From Allium sativum (taxonomy: Eukaryota > Streptophyta > Magnoliopsida > Asparagales > Amaryllidaceae), in assembly GCA_030737875.1 (NCBI GenBank), contig CM060924.1, positions 152,080,197 through 152,144,196 of the forward strand: a DNA stretch of 64,000 nt, in the 5' to 3' direction. Below, piece after piece: positions 28,070-41,579 of this stretch. The translations under genes and the position numbers were made by a program. The notes under the pieces were generated by a model, which was not told where the DNA came from, did no database searches, and saw nothing but the letters and a program-made list of their open reading frames with translations. Numbering within the stretch: the stretch's first letter is position 1; the number at the start of each line of letters is the position of its first letter.

Positions 28070-30526
28070 GTCGCTGTAAGTGCGGTTCGATGGCCGTTGA
28101 TGGAAATCGACTGTACGGGCCTTGATAAAATTATTAAAAATAGCAATAATTTGTGTAAAATCATAAGAAATGATTTGGGGAAAATTGGGATGAAAAACTC
28201 CATATTTGAAAAGATAAAAATAGATTTTTATCAAAATGAACTAGTTTTGAACTGAAATTAAAACCCATTTATTTTTAAATAAATAAATTGGATTTGAAAT
28301 GGGTTTAAATAGAAATGATTCCTGGGTTTATCGTGAACGGTGTTTTAAATAACACTAGTTCTTTAACCCGGTAATAAATAGAATGTGATTTGGGTTTATC
28401 GTGAACTGTGTTTTAAATAACACTAGTTCTTTAACCCTGTAAAAGGAGTTTTAATGAATCTGCAACTAGATTGAAACGTGAATTGATAATCTAAATTATC
28501 AAATTTGGAAAATGAGCGAGGATGGAGTATTGCCAGTTTTGCTCCAAAGTGATAGTTAAATCTTTAATTAGATTTGAACGTGAAACGGTAATTAATTTTA
28601 CCAATAACACTGTGGTATTAGATATGGAGTATTACCAGTTTTTCTTCATGGGATGAATAGGTTGGGAGTGGGAAATAAAATAAATAATTACTTCGGTGTG
28701 GTTCGCTAATCTCGACTAGTTTAGAAAACCATAATTTGGTTTGAAATGACATCCAAAGGGCGGGTTAGAGGATAAATTTTAAAGAATTTATCTTGGATAA
28801 AATTAATGGGAACCTTTCCCAGAGAATATGAATTGGAATGAGGCGTATGTTGTGTTTGTGTAACATTTGTTTTAGTATACGCGGGTGGTTCGGAAAGTCC
28901 GGGTTTACACCCATTCTGAATAACCGATTCGACGATAAGTCGAAGATGAAGACGGTGGTTGAAGACTGGAAGTCTTCACTTCGTTTGGGTGATTATTGAT
29001 GATCTTGATTGGGATGTACACCCAAGATGAGGGAATCAGTTGGTGGTCGTCCAGACGTACTTGGAGATCGATGGATATGCGAGGAAAGTGCCTTCGGTTT
29101 CGTTCAGACCCAGAACGAACTTGTAAATGGATTGTGTGTCTGACATTGGATTTTATTCTATGTTGATTGATTTCTGTTAAATATATATCTGTTTGGGGAC
29201 GGAGAATTTCTTCTCTTGCTTAACGCCCTTCTCTGAGACGTACGAGCTTAGAGGTTATATATCGATAGATATCAATCGCATGGCATGAATTGCCTGTGTG
29301 GCACGCTGAGTTGCATGGATCAAGGCTTCTGTTGAAAAGAAAATTCTTGTGGTTGATGATCAAAGCACAGCCTTTGTGGCATAGCTTTGTGTATAACGTG
29401 AATTCGCGAGCCTCACACCTCGGTATGAGTCAAAAACGGGATACGGACCATTGGGAGAGCACGACGTTTCTTTCTAGCTTTGGTGATGTCAGTGACTTAC
29501 GAGCCCTGACATTTATATACTTTTCACCTATGTGGTTGTTGGATGCGAGGAGCCTCGATTATAGGTCTGTAAGGACCGGGAAACGTGTGTTCAGTAATTG
29601 CTAATCCTCTAACGTAAGTGAGGACCGGCCCAGCCGCATCCGGGGTTGCCCAGAGTGTGTAGTCTCGAGGCATTTGCTAGAGTGTCTCGAAGCGGAGAGG
29701 AGCTTGCCCCTTGCCTCAACTCATGACGGAAATCCAATTTCCAATATGTGTATTTCAGCTTTATTTGTAGAGCCTAGTATGGCGACATAGTGGGATGGGG
29801 CACTCATGCCGTCTATGATTTATATTTATGATTGAAATCGTTTTGACACTATACACTTATTATAGTATCAAATGATTTGTTTTAAACATATCAAGCGTGT
29901 TTGGCTGTTATAAGGTAAAACCCTATCCTCCGGCTTGTGTTGCATTGTGTGATGGGACCTGGGTCTTATAATAGCTTCATTTTTCGAAAAAGCATTGCGC
30001 TGTTTATTTATAAGCACTGGTATTCTTGGGAGGAAACCCGTTCCGTGTTATACGGCGTGGTCCCTTGAATTACCCTCTTTTAAAATAAAGCTTTAAATAA
30101 CTGTTTTAGTTCTCACACCAGTCACATGACTGACCTGGAGTTTATTGTTTTAACCTAAAGTCTGGGTGCCCCTATTTTCGACACGGGCAGCTAGTAGTTT
30201 TGGTTTTGCAGATTTATATTCATAGGATCCTGGTTTACAGGTGGAATGATATCCGTAAAGCTCTGTATCCGTATATCACCTTCAGTTGTGCTTCGTATTA
30301 TTTTCCGCTGCTATGTAATTTATTGTAATCTCTGATATTTATCGAATGTAATTTATTCATTTATACTCGGTATATTCTTGTATTCTGATGGAATTGTTGT
30401 AATAGCAATGAAATGTTCTTCCGTCTGCGTTCTATTTTGTCCTGTTCTCAAAACGATCAGGAGTTTCGAACGGTCTAGATCGGTTTAACGACTGATTCGG
30501 ATCGAGCGAAATTCCATGCCGTCGCA
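28070..30526 (+). repeat. E2 LTR2, right part
   Basis: Begins with the right GTCGC duplication of E3 (28070-28074) and continues the E2 LTR as in LTR3 from 35633. It ends CCGTCGCA at 30526. Contains a doubled segment around TTTATCGTGAAC (28328 and 28396). The open frames here change between copies, and no gene is supported. Confidence 0.87.
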
Positions 30527-31563
30527 TTTGGTATCAGAGCTTTGGATTACAGAGCTCGAGAACAAGACACATTAGACCCATACGAAAGAATTATCAGATA
30601 TTAGATTAGTAATATCCAATTAGAATGACTCGTTAGAGATAAGATCAGTAGTATCCCAGAACGAGTGTGAAGAGTATATTTTTCAAATGGAAACAATTTT
30701 CTTTTGAAAATTTAAATCGTTTTAAACATATTTGATTATTTATTTATTTTGAATATGGACATTCCAATATATAAAGATTTTGCATATACGCGTCATGAAC
30801 GTATATTCGAAGTTTTAATATATTAGATAGATATAGAATTACACTCTAGTCGCTCGGAGATGATGTTGATAATGACCATGGCATCATCAATATTTATGTT
30901 CGTGTTTCAAAGGTGTGATATCTACATATTTCCATTAGACTGGTGTGAGAACCAAAACTAATATAGCTAGAACACATTGTTGTGAATTGGCATCAAAAAC
31001 ATGATTTTCTATATATGTATCAAAATTTTGAATTTAAACGTTAATCCACTAATTGATTGATGTTTGTGTTGATTGTTTATTTATTTGATAATTTTGAACC
31101 ATTTAGCCTAATTGAATCAAATATTGAATATTATTGAAAATTGGTCACATTTGCTTGCATATACATGTACTTACATTGAACAGGTCATAGCAAGGAGGCT
31201 AGAGCCGAAGAATAAAAATTTGTTTGCCCGACAAATAGTTACATATTTACCATAACTTACTGTTTTGTTTGGGTGATGATGATTTTATGAGCCGATTGGC
31301 TAGCCGCTTGGATTTTTCTTTTTCTTTTTGAGATCAGAAGGCCTGTACGGCAATTTCGAGATTTTCCCGTGGCTCCCGGTGCAGGGGAGGTTATGGCGAA
31401 ATTTTTCGAAAATTTAGGGTGTTAGCCAAATTTTTGAAAATTTGAAAATTCTCAGAAACTGAAAAGTTGGAAAATGGAAGCCAGATCGAACGTAGAGTTG
31501 ATTAATTAAACCACTTTCGACTTTGTTCCTTTTCGGGGACGAAAAGTTTTAAGTGGGGGAGAT
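30527..31563 (+). mobile_element. E2 internal region, second copy (non-coding)
   Basis: Primer site TGGTATCAGAGC at 30529-30540, polypurine tract AAGTGGGGGAGA at 31551-31562, hairpin CTTTTCG-GGGA-CGAAAAG at 31529-31546. Near-identical to 1256-2294; an exon-like island at 31184-31238 has lost its donor (TT for GT). No coding sequence. Confidence 0.82.
30529..30540 (+). other. E2 primer binding site, second copy
   Basis: TGGTATCAGAGC, 2 nt after the end of LTR2. The first copy (1258-1269) has TGGTATCAAAGC. Confidence 0.9.
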
Positions 31564-33274
31564 TGTAATAACTTGGAAAATCTGGGCCAGTTTAAAATTT
31601 TTATTTTGGCAATTTTAGCGAATTTTGAATATTTAAAATAGATAATTTTAGATAATATCGACGAAAAATTTATTTTGAATAGAGTTCGATAGTATATATT
31701 ATACGCGTCGTCGTTAGAATATAAATATTTATATATAATTATAAATAGAATTGAAAATGGCGCGGTAGTTCGATAATTCGATTTCAAACTTCAATTGAAT
31801 GTACCGAGTGCAAAACAATCCGGATTTTAGTTAAACAAAAACATTAGGATCTAATTTTGAATATCTTTCCAACGAATCCGACAAATTGAAATTTCATAGC
31901 TGGAATCAAAAGATATGTCCAGTTGAAAATTCTGAATAGTCGCTATGGAATTCAGGCCCTTAAAAATGGGAATTTTGCAAACGACCTCGAATTTCGACGA
32001 AACCACTTTTGTTGGGTCCGTGATGTTAAATTATTACTAGATTCCAAATTTCATAATTTTTCGATTTAATATGTGAGCGTGGAAAAGGAAAATGCGTTTG
32101 ACCAGTTTCAGTTGATTTTAATCGACTGGAAAATGGCCATTTTTCCAACGGTTTCGGAATTCGACGAAACTAGTTTTATTAGGACCGTATCATCAATTCG
32201 AAGCTAGAAAATATTTTTCGGGAATTTTTCTAATTAGTATGTGACCCCGGTAAATTGAAATGCGCGTTCAAATTCAATATATAGAGTTATATGTAGATTT
32301 TAGCGGAAATTGATCGAAACGATCGAATCGGCCTGCGATACATATCCCATTGTGTTCGGAATGGGGGTAAAACGCTATGGGCGACAGGCGGTGGGCCTCG
32401 TTTTGAGGTCGAAAATAAAAGTTGCTTTTTGGCGGAAAATAAAATAATTAAATAAATTAAAAATTAAAAACCCCCTTCTCCTTCTATAAACTCTGCCCCC
32501 CCTTTCACGTTGGAAATCAGAAAAAAAAAAGAAAGCGGAGAGGAGCATCGCCCCTCCCTTAAACCGCCGCCACCTCGAAGAGACCCCCCCCTCCTCGTCA
32601 GATCGGAGACCCCCCCAGGCGCCAGAGGCGAAGCGAAGACCCTCCCCCCCCCCCCAGCGGCGCGACAACCGCGAAGCCCCCCCCCCTCGGCCAACCGCCG
32701 CCGCGTGAGGCACCCCCCTGCTGCCTCTCCGCGCCACGTTACCCCCCATCTCTCTACAAATCACTGTAAGTCTTTAATTAAATTTTTATTTATAAAATCA
32801 GTTTTTTATATATGAATTAGCATTTATAAAATCTGAAAATAAAGTATATATAAAGATTTGATTTTTAATATTGAAAAGATTATATTTTTATTTATAAAAA
32901 TATGATTTTTATATAAGGAAGAGGTAGATAAGATTTTTATTCAATTAAAAATATGATTTTTATATTTTTAAAGTATTAAAAATATAGTCTTTACTATATA
33001 GCGATTATAAAAATATGATTTTTGTTTATGTAAGGAATTAGAAATATAATTTTTACATGATAGGAATATTAGAAATATCATCTTTATATGTGTAGAAAAA
33101 TAAAAATGTGATTTTTATAATGATATTTTTGAAAAGGCGAAATCTTTATATGAAGAATAGCGTGATAAAAATATAATCTTTACTATATGAACATCGATGT
33201 GAAAATATAATTTTTATCTATATAGTAGCAATGTAAAAATAGAATTTTTATCCATATAGCGTGATTATAAAAAT

Positions 33275-33655
33275 TCGATTTTTATATATTGAATAGCGAA
33301 GAAAAAATTCGATTTTTATATATTGAATAGCGAAGTAAAAATTTTATTTTTATATATTGAATAGCGAAGTAAAAATTTGATTTTTATATATTGAATAGCG
33401 AAGAAAAAATTTGATTTTTATATATTGAATAACAAAGTAAAAATTTGATTTTTATATATTGAATAACAAAGTAAAAATTTGATTTATATATATTGAATAA
33501 CAAAGTAAAAATTTGATTTTTATATATTGAATAACAAAGTAAAAATTTGATTTTTATATATTGAATAACAAAGTAAAATTTTGATTTTTATATATTGAAT
33601 AGCGAAGTAAAAATTTGATTTTTATATATTGAATAGCGAAGTAAAAATGTGATTT
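33275..33655 (+). repeat. 34-bp tandem repeat, E2 LTR3
   Basis: About eleven copies of the same unit as 4014-4290, with block-wise variants (AGCG versus AACA) arranged in runs, which suggests local amplification. Confidence 0.8.
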
Positions 33656-34946
33656 TTACATATGTAGTGGCTACGGGCGACGAAAGTGATAAGAGACGAG
33701 AACGACGAAGATTTCTAGTTAAGAAGAGTCGTGGAATTGGGATAGCTATCGGTGAGAACTTCTCACTCTTCAATTTCTTTTCCAGTTATATATATATACT
33801 AGGATGCAGACGGTGTTTAGTAGCACCCGACACCCGTCATCCACAGACCATGGATGGCTCTTTTGTTAAATTGTTTGGTTGTGTAGTTGGTTAGATTATT
33901 TGGTTTGAATTGAATTGTTTGGTGAAATGGAATGGATTTGATTGATGTGTGAATGGCGTGGGCCTTCACTAGACCGGGGATAAGGCTGGGCCTTGTCCTG
34001 TTTCTGGTATCGTGCCGTTATGCCGCCGAAATTTTCTAAAATAAGTTAGAAAAATAAAAATATCATTTTATTTAAAGAATGAACTGAATAGATTTTCATA
34101 TGTTAAAATAAAATGTTTTATCGTTAAAAATGAATTTTTTAACATGAATATAAATATACTGAATGTGAATAAATAAATATTCATTTACAAACCGGAAGGT
34201 TTGTTTATGTACACCTATTTGAAGGACATTGATTGGGACGATAAATTTTACACATCGCCCAACTGCACAAATAAAATCTGTGTTTGATTGTTTGAAACCC
34301 CACACGAGTGTTGGGATGAAATTTGAAATTCACTCATCCTGATTGATTAAATATGTCGATCGATTGATTGACAGGTTGTTATAAGCGTTAGATATCTACA
34401 TTTGATGCTTATACAGTGTAGTGCACTTTGGTTGATGGTTGATTATTTTTCCATGCTATTATACACATGTGTTGTATGAAAATCCATATAATTAATATTA
34501 TATGGTGATTGATTGGGCCTCATTCCAATTTAGAAAATAAAGAATATTATAAAATAAAGGTTCATGTGTTGACCGTACTCATCCGTTGAGATTAGTCATG
34601 TGTTGAACGAAATATTTTAATAATAAAATTACATCTTTATCAATATAAAATAAAGGTTCATGTGTTGACAGTACTCTTCCGTTGAGATTAGCCATGTGTT
34701 AAACGAAATATTTTAAAAATAGAAATATTTGAAATAGAAATATTTGAATAGGAAGTATTTGAAAAAGAAATATTTGAAATAGAATATTTGAAAATAGAAA
34801 TATTTGAAGCCGTGTTGATTAGATTCACGCCATTTTGACGTGAACGATATTTATATCGATTTTATTCATTTTAAAATGAATATTGAAAAGTGATTTCGAA
34901 ATCGAATATTTTGAAATGAAATTTGAATTAAATTGAATATATAACA

Positions 34947-35155
34947 AATTTGAATTGAATCGAATAGAAAAACAATTTGAATAGAAAACCAATTTGAATT
35001 GAATCGAATAGAAAACCAATTTGAATTGAATCGAATAGAAAACCAATTTGAATTGAATCGAATAGAAAACCAATTTGAATTGAATCGAATAAGAAAACCA
35101 ATTTGAATTGAATCGAATTGAAAACCAATTTGAATTGAATCGAATAGATAAACAA
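34947..35155 (+). repeat. 27-bp tandem repeat, E2 LTR3
   Basis: About eight copies of the unit seen at 5588-5830; the second is shortened by an internal deletion. Confidence 0.82.
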
Positions 35156-38087
35156 TTCGAAATGAATTGAATATAAAACGAATTTGAATTGAATTGAAAA
35201 CGAATTCGAATTGAGTTGAAAATGAATTGAAATGAATTCAAATTGAATTGAAGTTTGAATTGAATAGAAATGAATTTTAAAACGAATTTATAAGGAAAAA
35301 TTCAATTTTGATTTGAATTGAAATGGGAGTTGAAATTGTTTTTGAAACGAATTCAAAACTATTTATAAAATTCGTTTTAAATAGAAATCGACGAGATATA
35401 TATTATATATATTATATATATAATATAATGGCCTGAATAGAACGCGCCGCGCTGCGGTAGTTCGCGAATTTCGACCATTTATTTCGAACGGACATTACGG
35501 GAGATCCGACCGTCGGATTCTCTAAAACCGGAAACGTTGGGTTCGTATCGAAAAGAGCTTTCTAACGAATATTAGAAATTTGAAATCTAACGGTTGGATT
35601 TGGAGATATGTCCAAATCAATTTCAGAAAAGGTCGCTGTAAGTGCAGTTCGATGGTCGTTGATGGAAATCAACTGTACGGGCCTGGATAAAATTATTAAA
35701 AATAGTAATAATTTGTGTAAGATCATAAGAAATGATTTGGGAAAAATTGGGATGAAAAACTCCACATTTGAAAAGATAAAAATAGATTTTTATCAAAATG
35801 AACTAGTTTTGAACTGAAATTAAAACCCATTTATTTTTAAATAAATAAATTGGATTTGAAATGGGTTTAAATAGAATTGATTCATGGGTTAATCGTGAAC
35901 GGTGTTTTAAATAACACTAGTTCTTTAACTCGGTAATAAATAGAATGTGATTTGGGTTTATCGTGAACTGTGTTTTAAATGACACTAGTTCTTTAACCCT
36001 GTAAAAGGAGTTTTAATGAATCTGCAACTAGATTGAAACGTGAATTGATAATCTAAATTATCAAATTTGGAAAATGAGCGAGGATGGAGTATTACAAGTT
36101 TTTCTCCAAAGCGATAGTTAAATCTTTAATTAGATTTGAACGTGAAACGATAATTAATTTTACCAATAACACTGTGGTATTAGATATGGAGTATTACCAG
36201 TTTTGCTTCATGGGATGAATAGGTTGGGATTGGGAAATAAAATAAATAATTACTTCGGTGTGGTTCGCTAATCTCGACTAGTTTAGAAAACCATAATTTG
36301 GTTTGAAATGACATCCAAAAGGGGGGTTAAAGGATATATTTTAAAGAATTTATCTTGGATAAAATTAATGGGAACCTTTCCCAGAGAATATGAATTGGAA
36401 TGAGGCGTATGTTGTGTTTGTGTAACATTTGTTTTAATATACGCGGGTGGTTCGGAAAGTCCGGGTTTACACCCATTCTTAATAACCGATTCGACGATAA
36501 GTCGAAGATGAAGACGGTGGTTGAAGACCGGAAGTCTTCACATCGTTTGGGTGATTACTGATGATCTTGATTGGTCTGTACACCCAAGATGAGGGAATCA
36601 GTTGGTTGTCGTCCAGACGTACTTGGAGATCGATGGATATGCGAGGAAACTGCCTCCGATTTCGTTCAGACCAGAACGAACTTGTAAATGGATTGTGTGT
36701 CTGACATTGGATTTTATTCTGTGTTGATTGATTTCTATTAAATATATATCTGTTTGGCGGCGGAGAATTTCTTCTCTTGCTTAACGCCCTTCTCTGAGAC
36801 GTACGAGCTTAGAGGTTATATATCGATAGATATCAATCGCATGGCATGAATTGCCTGTGTGGCACGCTGAGTTGCACGGATCAAGGCTTCTGTTGAAAAG
36901 CAAAGTCTTGTGGTTGATGATCAAAGCATGGCCTTTGTGGCGTAGCTTTGTGTATAACGTGAATTCGCGAGCCTCACACCTCGGTATGAGTCAAAAACCG
37001 GATACGGACCGCTGGGAGAGCACGACGTTTCTTTCTAGCTTTGGGGGTGTCAGTGACTTACCAGCCCTGACATTTATATACTTTTCACCTATGTGGTTGT
37101 TGGATGTGAGGCGCCTCGATTATAGGTCTGTAAGGACCGGGAAACGTGTGTTTAGGAATTGCCAATCCTCTAACGTAAGTGAGGACCGGCCCAACCGCGT
37201 CCGGGGTTGCCCAGAGAGTGTAGTCCCGAGGGGTTTGCTAGAGTGTCTCGAAGCGGAGAGGAACTTGCCCCTTGCCTCGACTCATGATGGAAATCCAATT
37301 TCCAATACGTGTATTTCAGCTTTATTTGTAGAGCCTAGTATGGCGACATAGTGTGATGGGGCACTCATGCCGTCTATGATTTATATTTATGATTGAAATT
37401 GTTTTGAAACTATACACTTATTATAGTATCAAATGATTTGTTTTAAACGTGTCAAGCATGTTTGGTTGTTATAAGGTAAAACCCTATCCGCCGGCTTGCG
37501 TTGCATTGTGTGATGGGACCTGGGTCTTATAATAGCTTCATTTTTTGAAAAAGCATTGCGATGTTTATTTATAAGCACTGGTATTCTTGGGAGGAAACCC
37601 GTTCCGTGTTATACGGCGTGGTCCCTTGAATTAACCTCTTTTAAAATAAAGCTTTAGATAACTGTTTTAGTTCTCACACCAGTCACATGACTGACCTGGA
37701 GTTTATTGTTTTAACCTAAACTCTAGGTGCCCCTATTTTCGACACGGGCAGCTAGTAGTTTTGGTTTTGCAGATTTATATTCACAGGATCCTGGTTTACA
37801 GCTGGAATGATATCCGGAAAGCTCCGTATCCGTATATCACCTTCAGTTGTGCTTTGTATTATTTTCCGCTGCTATGTAATTTATTGTAATCTCTGATATT
37901 TATCGAATGTAATTTATTCATTTATACTCGGTATATTCTTGTATTCTGATGGAATTGTTGTAATAGCAATGAAATGTTCTTCCGTCTGCGTTCTATTTTG
38001 TCCTGTTCTCAAAACGATTAGGAGTTTCGAACGGTCTAGATCGGTTTAACGACTGATTCGGATCGAGCGAATTTCCATGCCGTCACA

Positions 38088-39585
38088 GCGAATGTCCGTC
38101 TGAATAGAGAGAAGGCTCCAACGAATTGGGTTACGAAGCCCGAGGCTTCGAGGGGACGTGAGGGTACTCTTGGTATCCGTCTGTGAGGCCGCAGATGATC
38201 CGCCTGGGCCCACAGAGGTTAAGGTCTGCGTAGAAGAACCAGGGGTATGCCTTGGTTGCAATACATGGCAACCTAAGGACTAGGATGGACCGACGTGATT
38301 CGGCGAGCAAACGGTAGCCCTATAATAGCAACTCGTCGTCTACCATCCATCTTGGGTCAATCGAGATACGTGAAGCAGAAAGGCGGAGAACTCCAAAAGA
38401 CCGTATACTTGCTATCTAGTTATGGTTGCGGATGGCCATAGGATAGCGTGGCACCGGGGGCCGGCGTATAGTTCCCATTTTACAAGGTGTGCCTTTCATT
38501 AGTTGAGGGAGGGGTCAAGTGGGACCATAGCCACTGGAATAAAAATAGACCTTAGCATCTGCATCGACAGATATCTGAAAGCTCCCGACCGAGTTCTGTA
38601 TTCCTTGATTTGCCCTGTCATAGGACTCGGACCGCACATTACAGGACATGTGCATCTAGACAAGCGATAACAATTCGCGATACATGCGTGGGGAAGTATA
38701 TGAACATATACCACTCTAGGTAGTGTGTCCTAGACTTGGGGGCATCGTTCGACAGGTAGCGTAATCCCTAGTTGGACTAGGTGGCATAAACCCTGAACTC
38801 GAAAAGCGTTCAGCAGATTGCGTAAAACTCTAGTTAAATCTAGAAAGCACTTGATAGAAAACCCTAGATTAGATCTAGGTAATAAATAATAAATGTATGC
38901 CTGAAGGCAATGGAAACTACAGGGATTGGGATCACGTTAACATTACTAGTTGGGACACTATTTAGGTGGTGCAGAGATGTAGAAACCAGTATAACAAGGA
39001 AATAGCGAAGCGGCGAAAGTATTAGAGCGTATCCAGTTTATCTTAGCATATCTTGTGACTACCTTGTCTAATCTTGTTGACCCTATCGTCATGGTGTAAT
39101 CTTATATTCAGTTAATTCATGTCGTTTTGTTTTCCATGTTCACATGCTAGAAGTTACTGAACTTACTCAGGCTTTATGTCTGACTCTGTTTTTCTTTCGT
39201 CTTCTTTTCTTCCGTTTCCCCCCCCCCCCCTCCAAGGTAGTAAAGAAGGGAATAGTTTAGCTCAAGTTAAGTTGGACTGCCACTCTTTCCCAGCTTGAAG
39301 ATTTGTCGAAGTTTGCTTGGATTCTCTTTTCAGATGCTATGGCTGGCTCTTGCTAAATTTGGGGAATATAAATGTATTTTCATGCTTCTTTATTTTGTAA
39401 AACAGATGATACTCTGATATTGTAAAGAAATCATTGTACAAACTATTTATCAATAAAGCAAAGTTTTATTTTCCGCTGTTTAATTTTGTCTATCTTGTAA
39501 TTTATCTACATCTTTTACCCTAAATGCTCCATAGAACTTAGTGCACTCCCTTTGTGAGTGACACTAACGGATGTGGGGTGTTACA
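38088..39585 (+). repeat. E1 5' LTR, right part (U5 end)
   Basis: Matches 44402-45897 of the E1 3' LTR with a few percent differences, ending TGTTACA at 39585. It holds the hairpins CGAAGCC-CGA-GGCTTCG (near 38127) and CTGTG...CACAG (near 38180-38218), and the pyrimidine and poly-C tract at about 39190-39236 ending in AAG. Confidence 0.9.
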
Positions 39586-39587
39586 CG

Positions 39588-39600
39588 TGGTATCAGAGCC
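39588..39600 (+). other. E1 primer binding site
   Basis: TGGTATCAGAGCC, 2 nt after the 5' LTR end; longest match to initiator Met tRNA in the window. Confidence 0.92.
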
Positions 39601-40029
39601 GAAGGTTGCCGGATCAGATAAAAGATTTGAAAAATTATTTTTCAAAACGGTTTTTAAAGAAGCATTTTTAAAAGAAAAGTTTTGTTTTAAAGGCAAATTC
39701 CCCAAAGCCATATGCACTGTCTTCTCTTCCTCTATTTGAATTCTTTTCTCCTTCTTTCTTGAGTCTCTGGGGCTCCTGGCTTTCTGGGAGGTAACCTCAT
39801 CGAATGCCAAAGTAGTGTCCGACTTCCATCTATGACCATAGTTGTTTCACTTACGGTCAGTCTTCTTTCAAGCTTATAGGGTTTTCCGGACGATGGAGGC
39901 AGTTTTAAAGAGATTTGTCAACATGGTTACACACGGAAGGGGATGAGAAGTTTGGCTAAGGAGCATAACCCTAGGATGAGGAATTCATGGATGTAGATTT
40001 AGCTCACGAAGGAGGAAGAAATTATAAAA

Positions 40030-40470
40030 CCTAAGACAAGAGGAAGTATCTTTACTAGGGTATGATAGGGCATAGAATTAAGGACAAGGGCAAGAACGAG
40101 GAACAAGATTTTCAGAAGGGCAAGTACATACTTTCACCACAAAGGACACCTAAGAGAAAGGAAGTAAAGTTCTGTTGAAAGAGTTTAGTTTTCTATCCGT
40201 ACTATTTCCTTTGGTTTTAGCGCTTCGCAATTGTTCATACCCACTTCAATAGCTGAGTCTCTGCACCATAGCACTTGTATAGTAAAAGGATCCCACTAGA
40301 GTCTCAAATCCAATTGGTGGTCCGACCAGTTTACTTTTGGGTTAGTAGGAGATTTGAGAATAGCTATCGAGTTTGCTTATATCATCTCACGCAGATCATC
40401 TAAATTCGAAGGAGGTATTCCTTGGGTGCTTGTCTGATTTTGGTTCAGGCCCTTGGGGCTTGTACTTGAG
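40030..40470 (+). pseudogene. E1 decayed Gag zinc knuckle and protease
   Basis: At 40038-40090 the frame reads KRKYLY, stop, GMIGHRIKD, which lines up with the CCHC knuckle of E3 with the Cys residues lost and Gly, His and Asp kept. At 40210-40296 the frame FSASQLFIPTSIAESLHHST aligns residue by residue with the E3 protease around its active site; the catalytic Asp is gone and a stop follows. Beyond that the match fades. This is an old, non-functional remnant. Confidence 0.65.
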
Positions 40471-40599
40471 GAATGTCAAGTTCGACTAGGATGGTTTGCG
40501 TGAAGGATGAATAGTTGTGGCAGGTACTCTAAAATGCACGTAGTAACCTTTCGACCCCTATAGTTATGGCATGGAAGATAAGAGGGAGACCTCTAATCA

Positions 40600-40740
40600 T
40601 CTTAGTACATATACTTGGTACCGTGATTAACATCTGTTTATTTTGAATTGGAGGTCAGAAACTTCACAATTGTGAAGTTAAATTAGTGGAGTAAAGCTCA
40701 AGAAGGCTAGATACTAGCGTCATACCCTTTTTCTTAAGGG
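40600..40740 (+). pseudogene. E1 chromodomain remnant
   Basis: Broken frames around 40665-40735 resemble the tail KLRN.EVKLVKVQWSEAQEG..YPF of related integrases. It directly follows the protease trace, so RT, RH and INT core were deleted, the same layout as in E4. Confidence 0.5.
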
Positions 40741-41120
40741 TGCATCCTTGATTTCTTTGTGTAGGAGCTTTACGCATAATTGTTTCTCTCTTTCCGAAGT
40801 ATATCACCTAGGTCGTATCTTCGATCTTTAGGTAGAAGCCAATGGATGTAAACATGTGTTTGAAAAAATGTTATGGTTGGTGGTTGCAAGTGGTTGCTAA
40901 TGGTTGCTCGTGAACGCATATGCATACGTATTAGGCACTAGATTAGTTTGGACGCTTTCATATTGCATTTATAGGAATGTATTTGTTTGTAAGTCGAGCC
41001 TGATATGTTATCATATGGATGTTGCATATGGATGAATGGCCGTGCACGCATGTAGTATTTACATAACTAGGGATGCTTGCATACATGATTGGACGCATGG
41101 CACTGACATGATTTGCATTA

Positions 41121-41149
41121 AGGAGGTCAACTGAATCAGTAGACCGCCT
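41121..41149 (+). other. 29-nt 3' UTR hairpin, E1
   Basis: AGGAGGTC-A-ACTG-AAT-CAGT-A-GACCGCCT, kept intact although the coding region has decayed. Confidence 0.65.
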
Positions 41150-41295
41150 GATTTTGCATTAGATAAAGACATATACACACACTATGCATATGAACATGAA
41201 AGCATTAGAAAACTTTTAAGGACAATGGATGCCTGTGATTGAATGGTTGAGTAGATGGGTGACTGGATGGTAGGACACATTCTTCCTAACTTGAA

Positions 41296-41313
41296 GATTT
41301 CGGGGACGAAATC
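41296..41313 (+). other. Polypurine-tract hairpin, E1
   Basis: GATTTCG-GGGA-CGAAATC, 5 nt upstream of the purine tract AAGTGGGGGAGAA (41319-41331). Confidence 0.75.
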
Positions 41314-41579
41314 CTTTTAAGTGGGGGAGAATGTAGCACCCCAAAATTCTGTAACACTAAGATTTGCAAATTAAGGCAGAATTTTGAGTTAAATTCAAAA
41401 TCAAGGGAAACGGGCTAAGCCATTGCGTTCGTCTCGGAAAAATACGCGAAATAGAGTCCGAGTTTTCGAAAATCGGGGTTCGTATGACTAAGATATGGCC
41501 CGTCAAATTTTTCAGAAAATTCCAAGTTCAAAACAGTTTAAAAACTAGGGCCAAATTCGAATTTAAACGCACGGGGGCA

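Larger units (their letters stand above)
1223..38087 (+). mobile_element. E2: LARD-like non-coding element in tandem (three LTRs)
   Basis: Order: LTR1 stub (1223-1255), internal region (1256-2294), LTR2 (2295-6316 plus 28070-30526, split by E3), second internal region (30527-31563), LTR3 (31564-38087). LTRs are about 6.5 kb and internal regions about 1.04 kb. Each internal region begins with TGGTATCAGAGC or a one-base variant and ends with AAGTGGGGGAGA, but neither holds any reading frame resembling gag or pol. Such large, coding-free LTR elements are called LARDs. The array lies inside the E1 5' LTR at the point that corresponds to 44401/44402 in the intact E1 3' LTR. Confidence 0.85.
31564..38087 (+). 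repeat. E2 LTR3, complete (6524 bp)
   Basis: Starts TGTAATAACTTGG, ends CCGTCACA. Uninterrupted, so it serves as the reference for LTR2 and shows the E3 empty site at 35632-35636. Contents in order: TATA (32485-32490), C-rich leader (32490-32750), donor-like CTGTAAGT (32764), 34-bp array (33275-33655), duplication (about 34550-34720), 27-bp array (34947-35155) and the R0/E5-like second half (35430-37800). No gene. Confidence 0.88.
39586..41331 (+). mobile_element. E1 internal region, decayed
   Basis: 1746 bp with primer site at 39588-39600 (TGGTATCAGAGCC) and polypurine tract at 41319-41331. Traces of gag, protease and chromodomain are in order, but RT, RH and the INT core are gone. The 3' UTR is well kept: the GGTTGCAAGTGGTTGC run near 40880-40915, the 29-nt hairpin (41121-41149) and the purine-tract hairpin (41296-41313). 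Confidence 0.8.
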
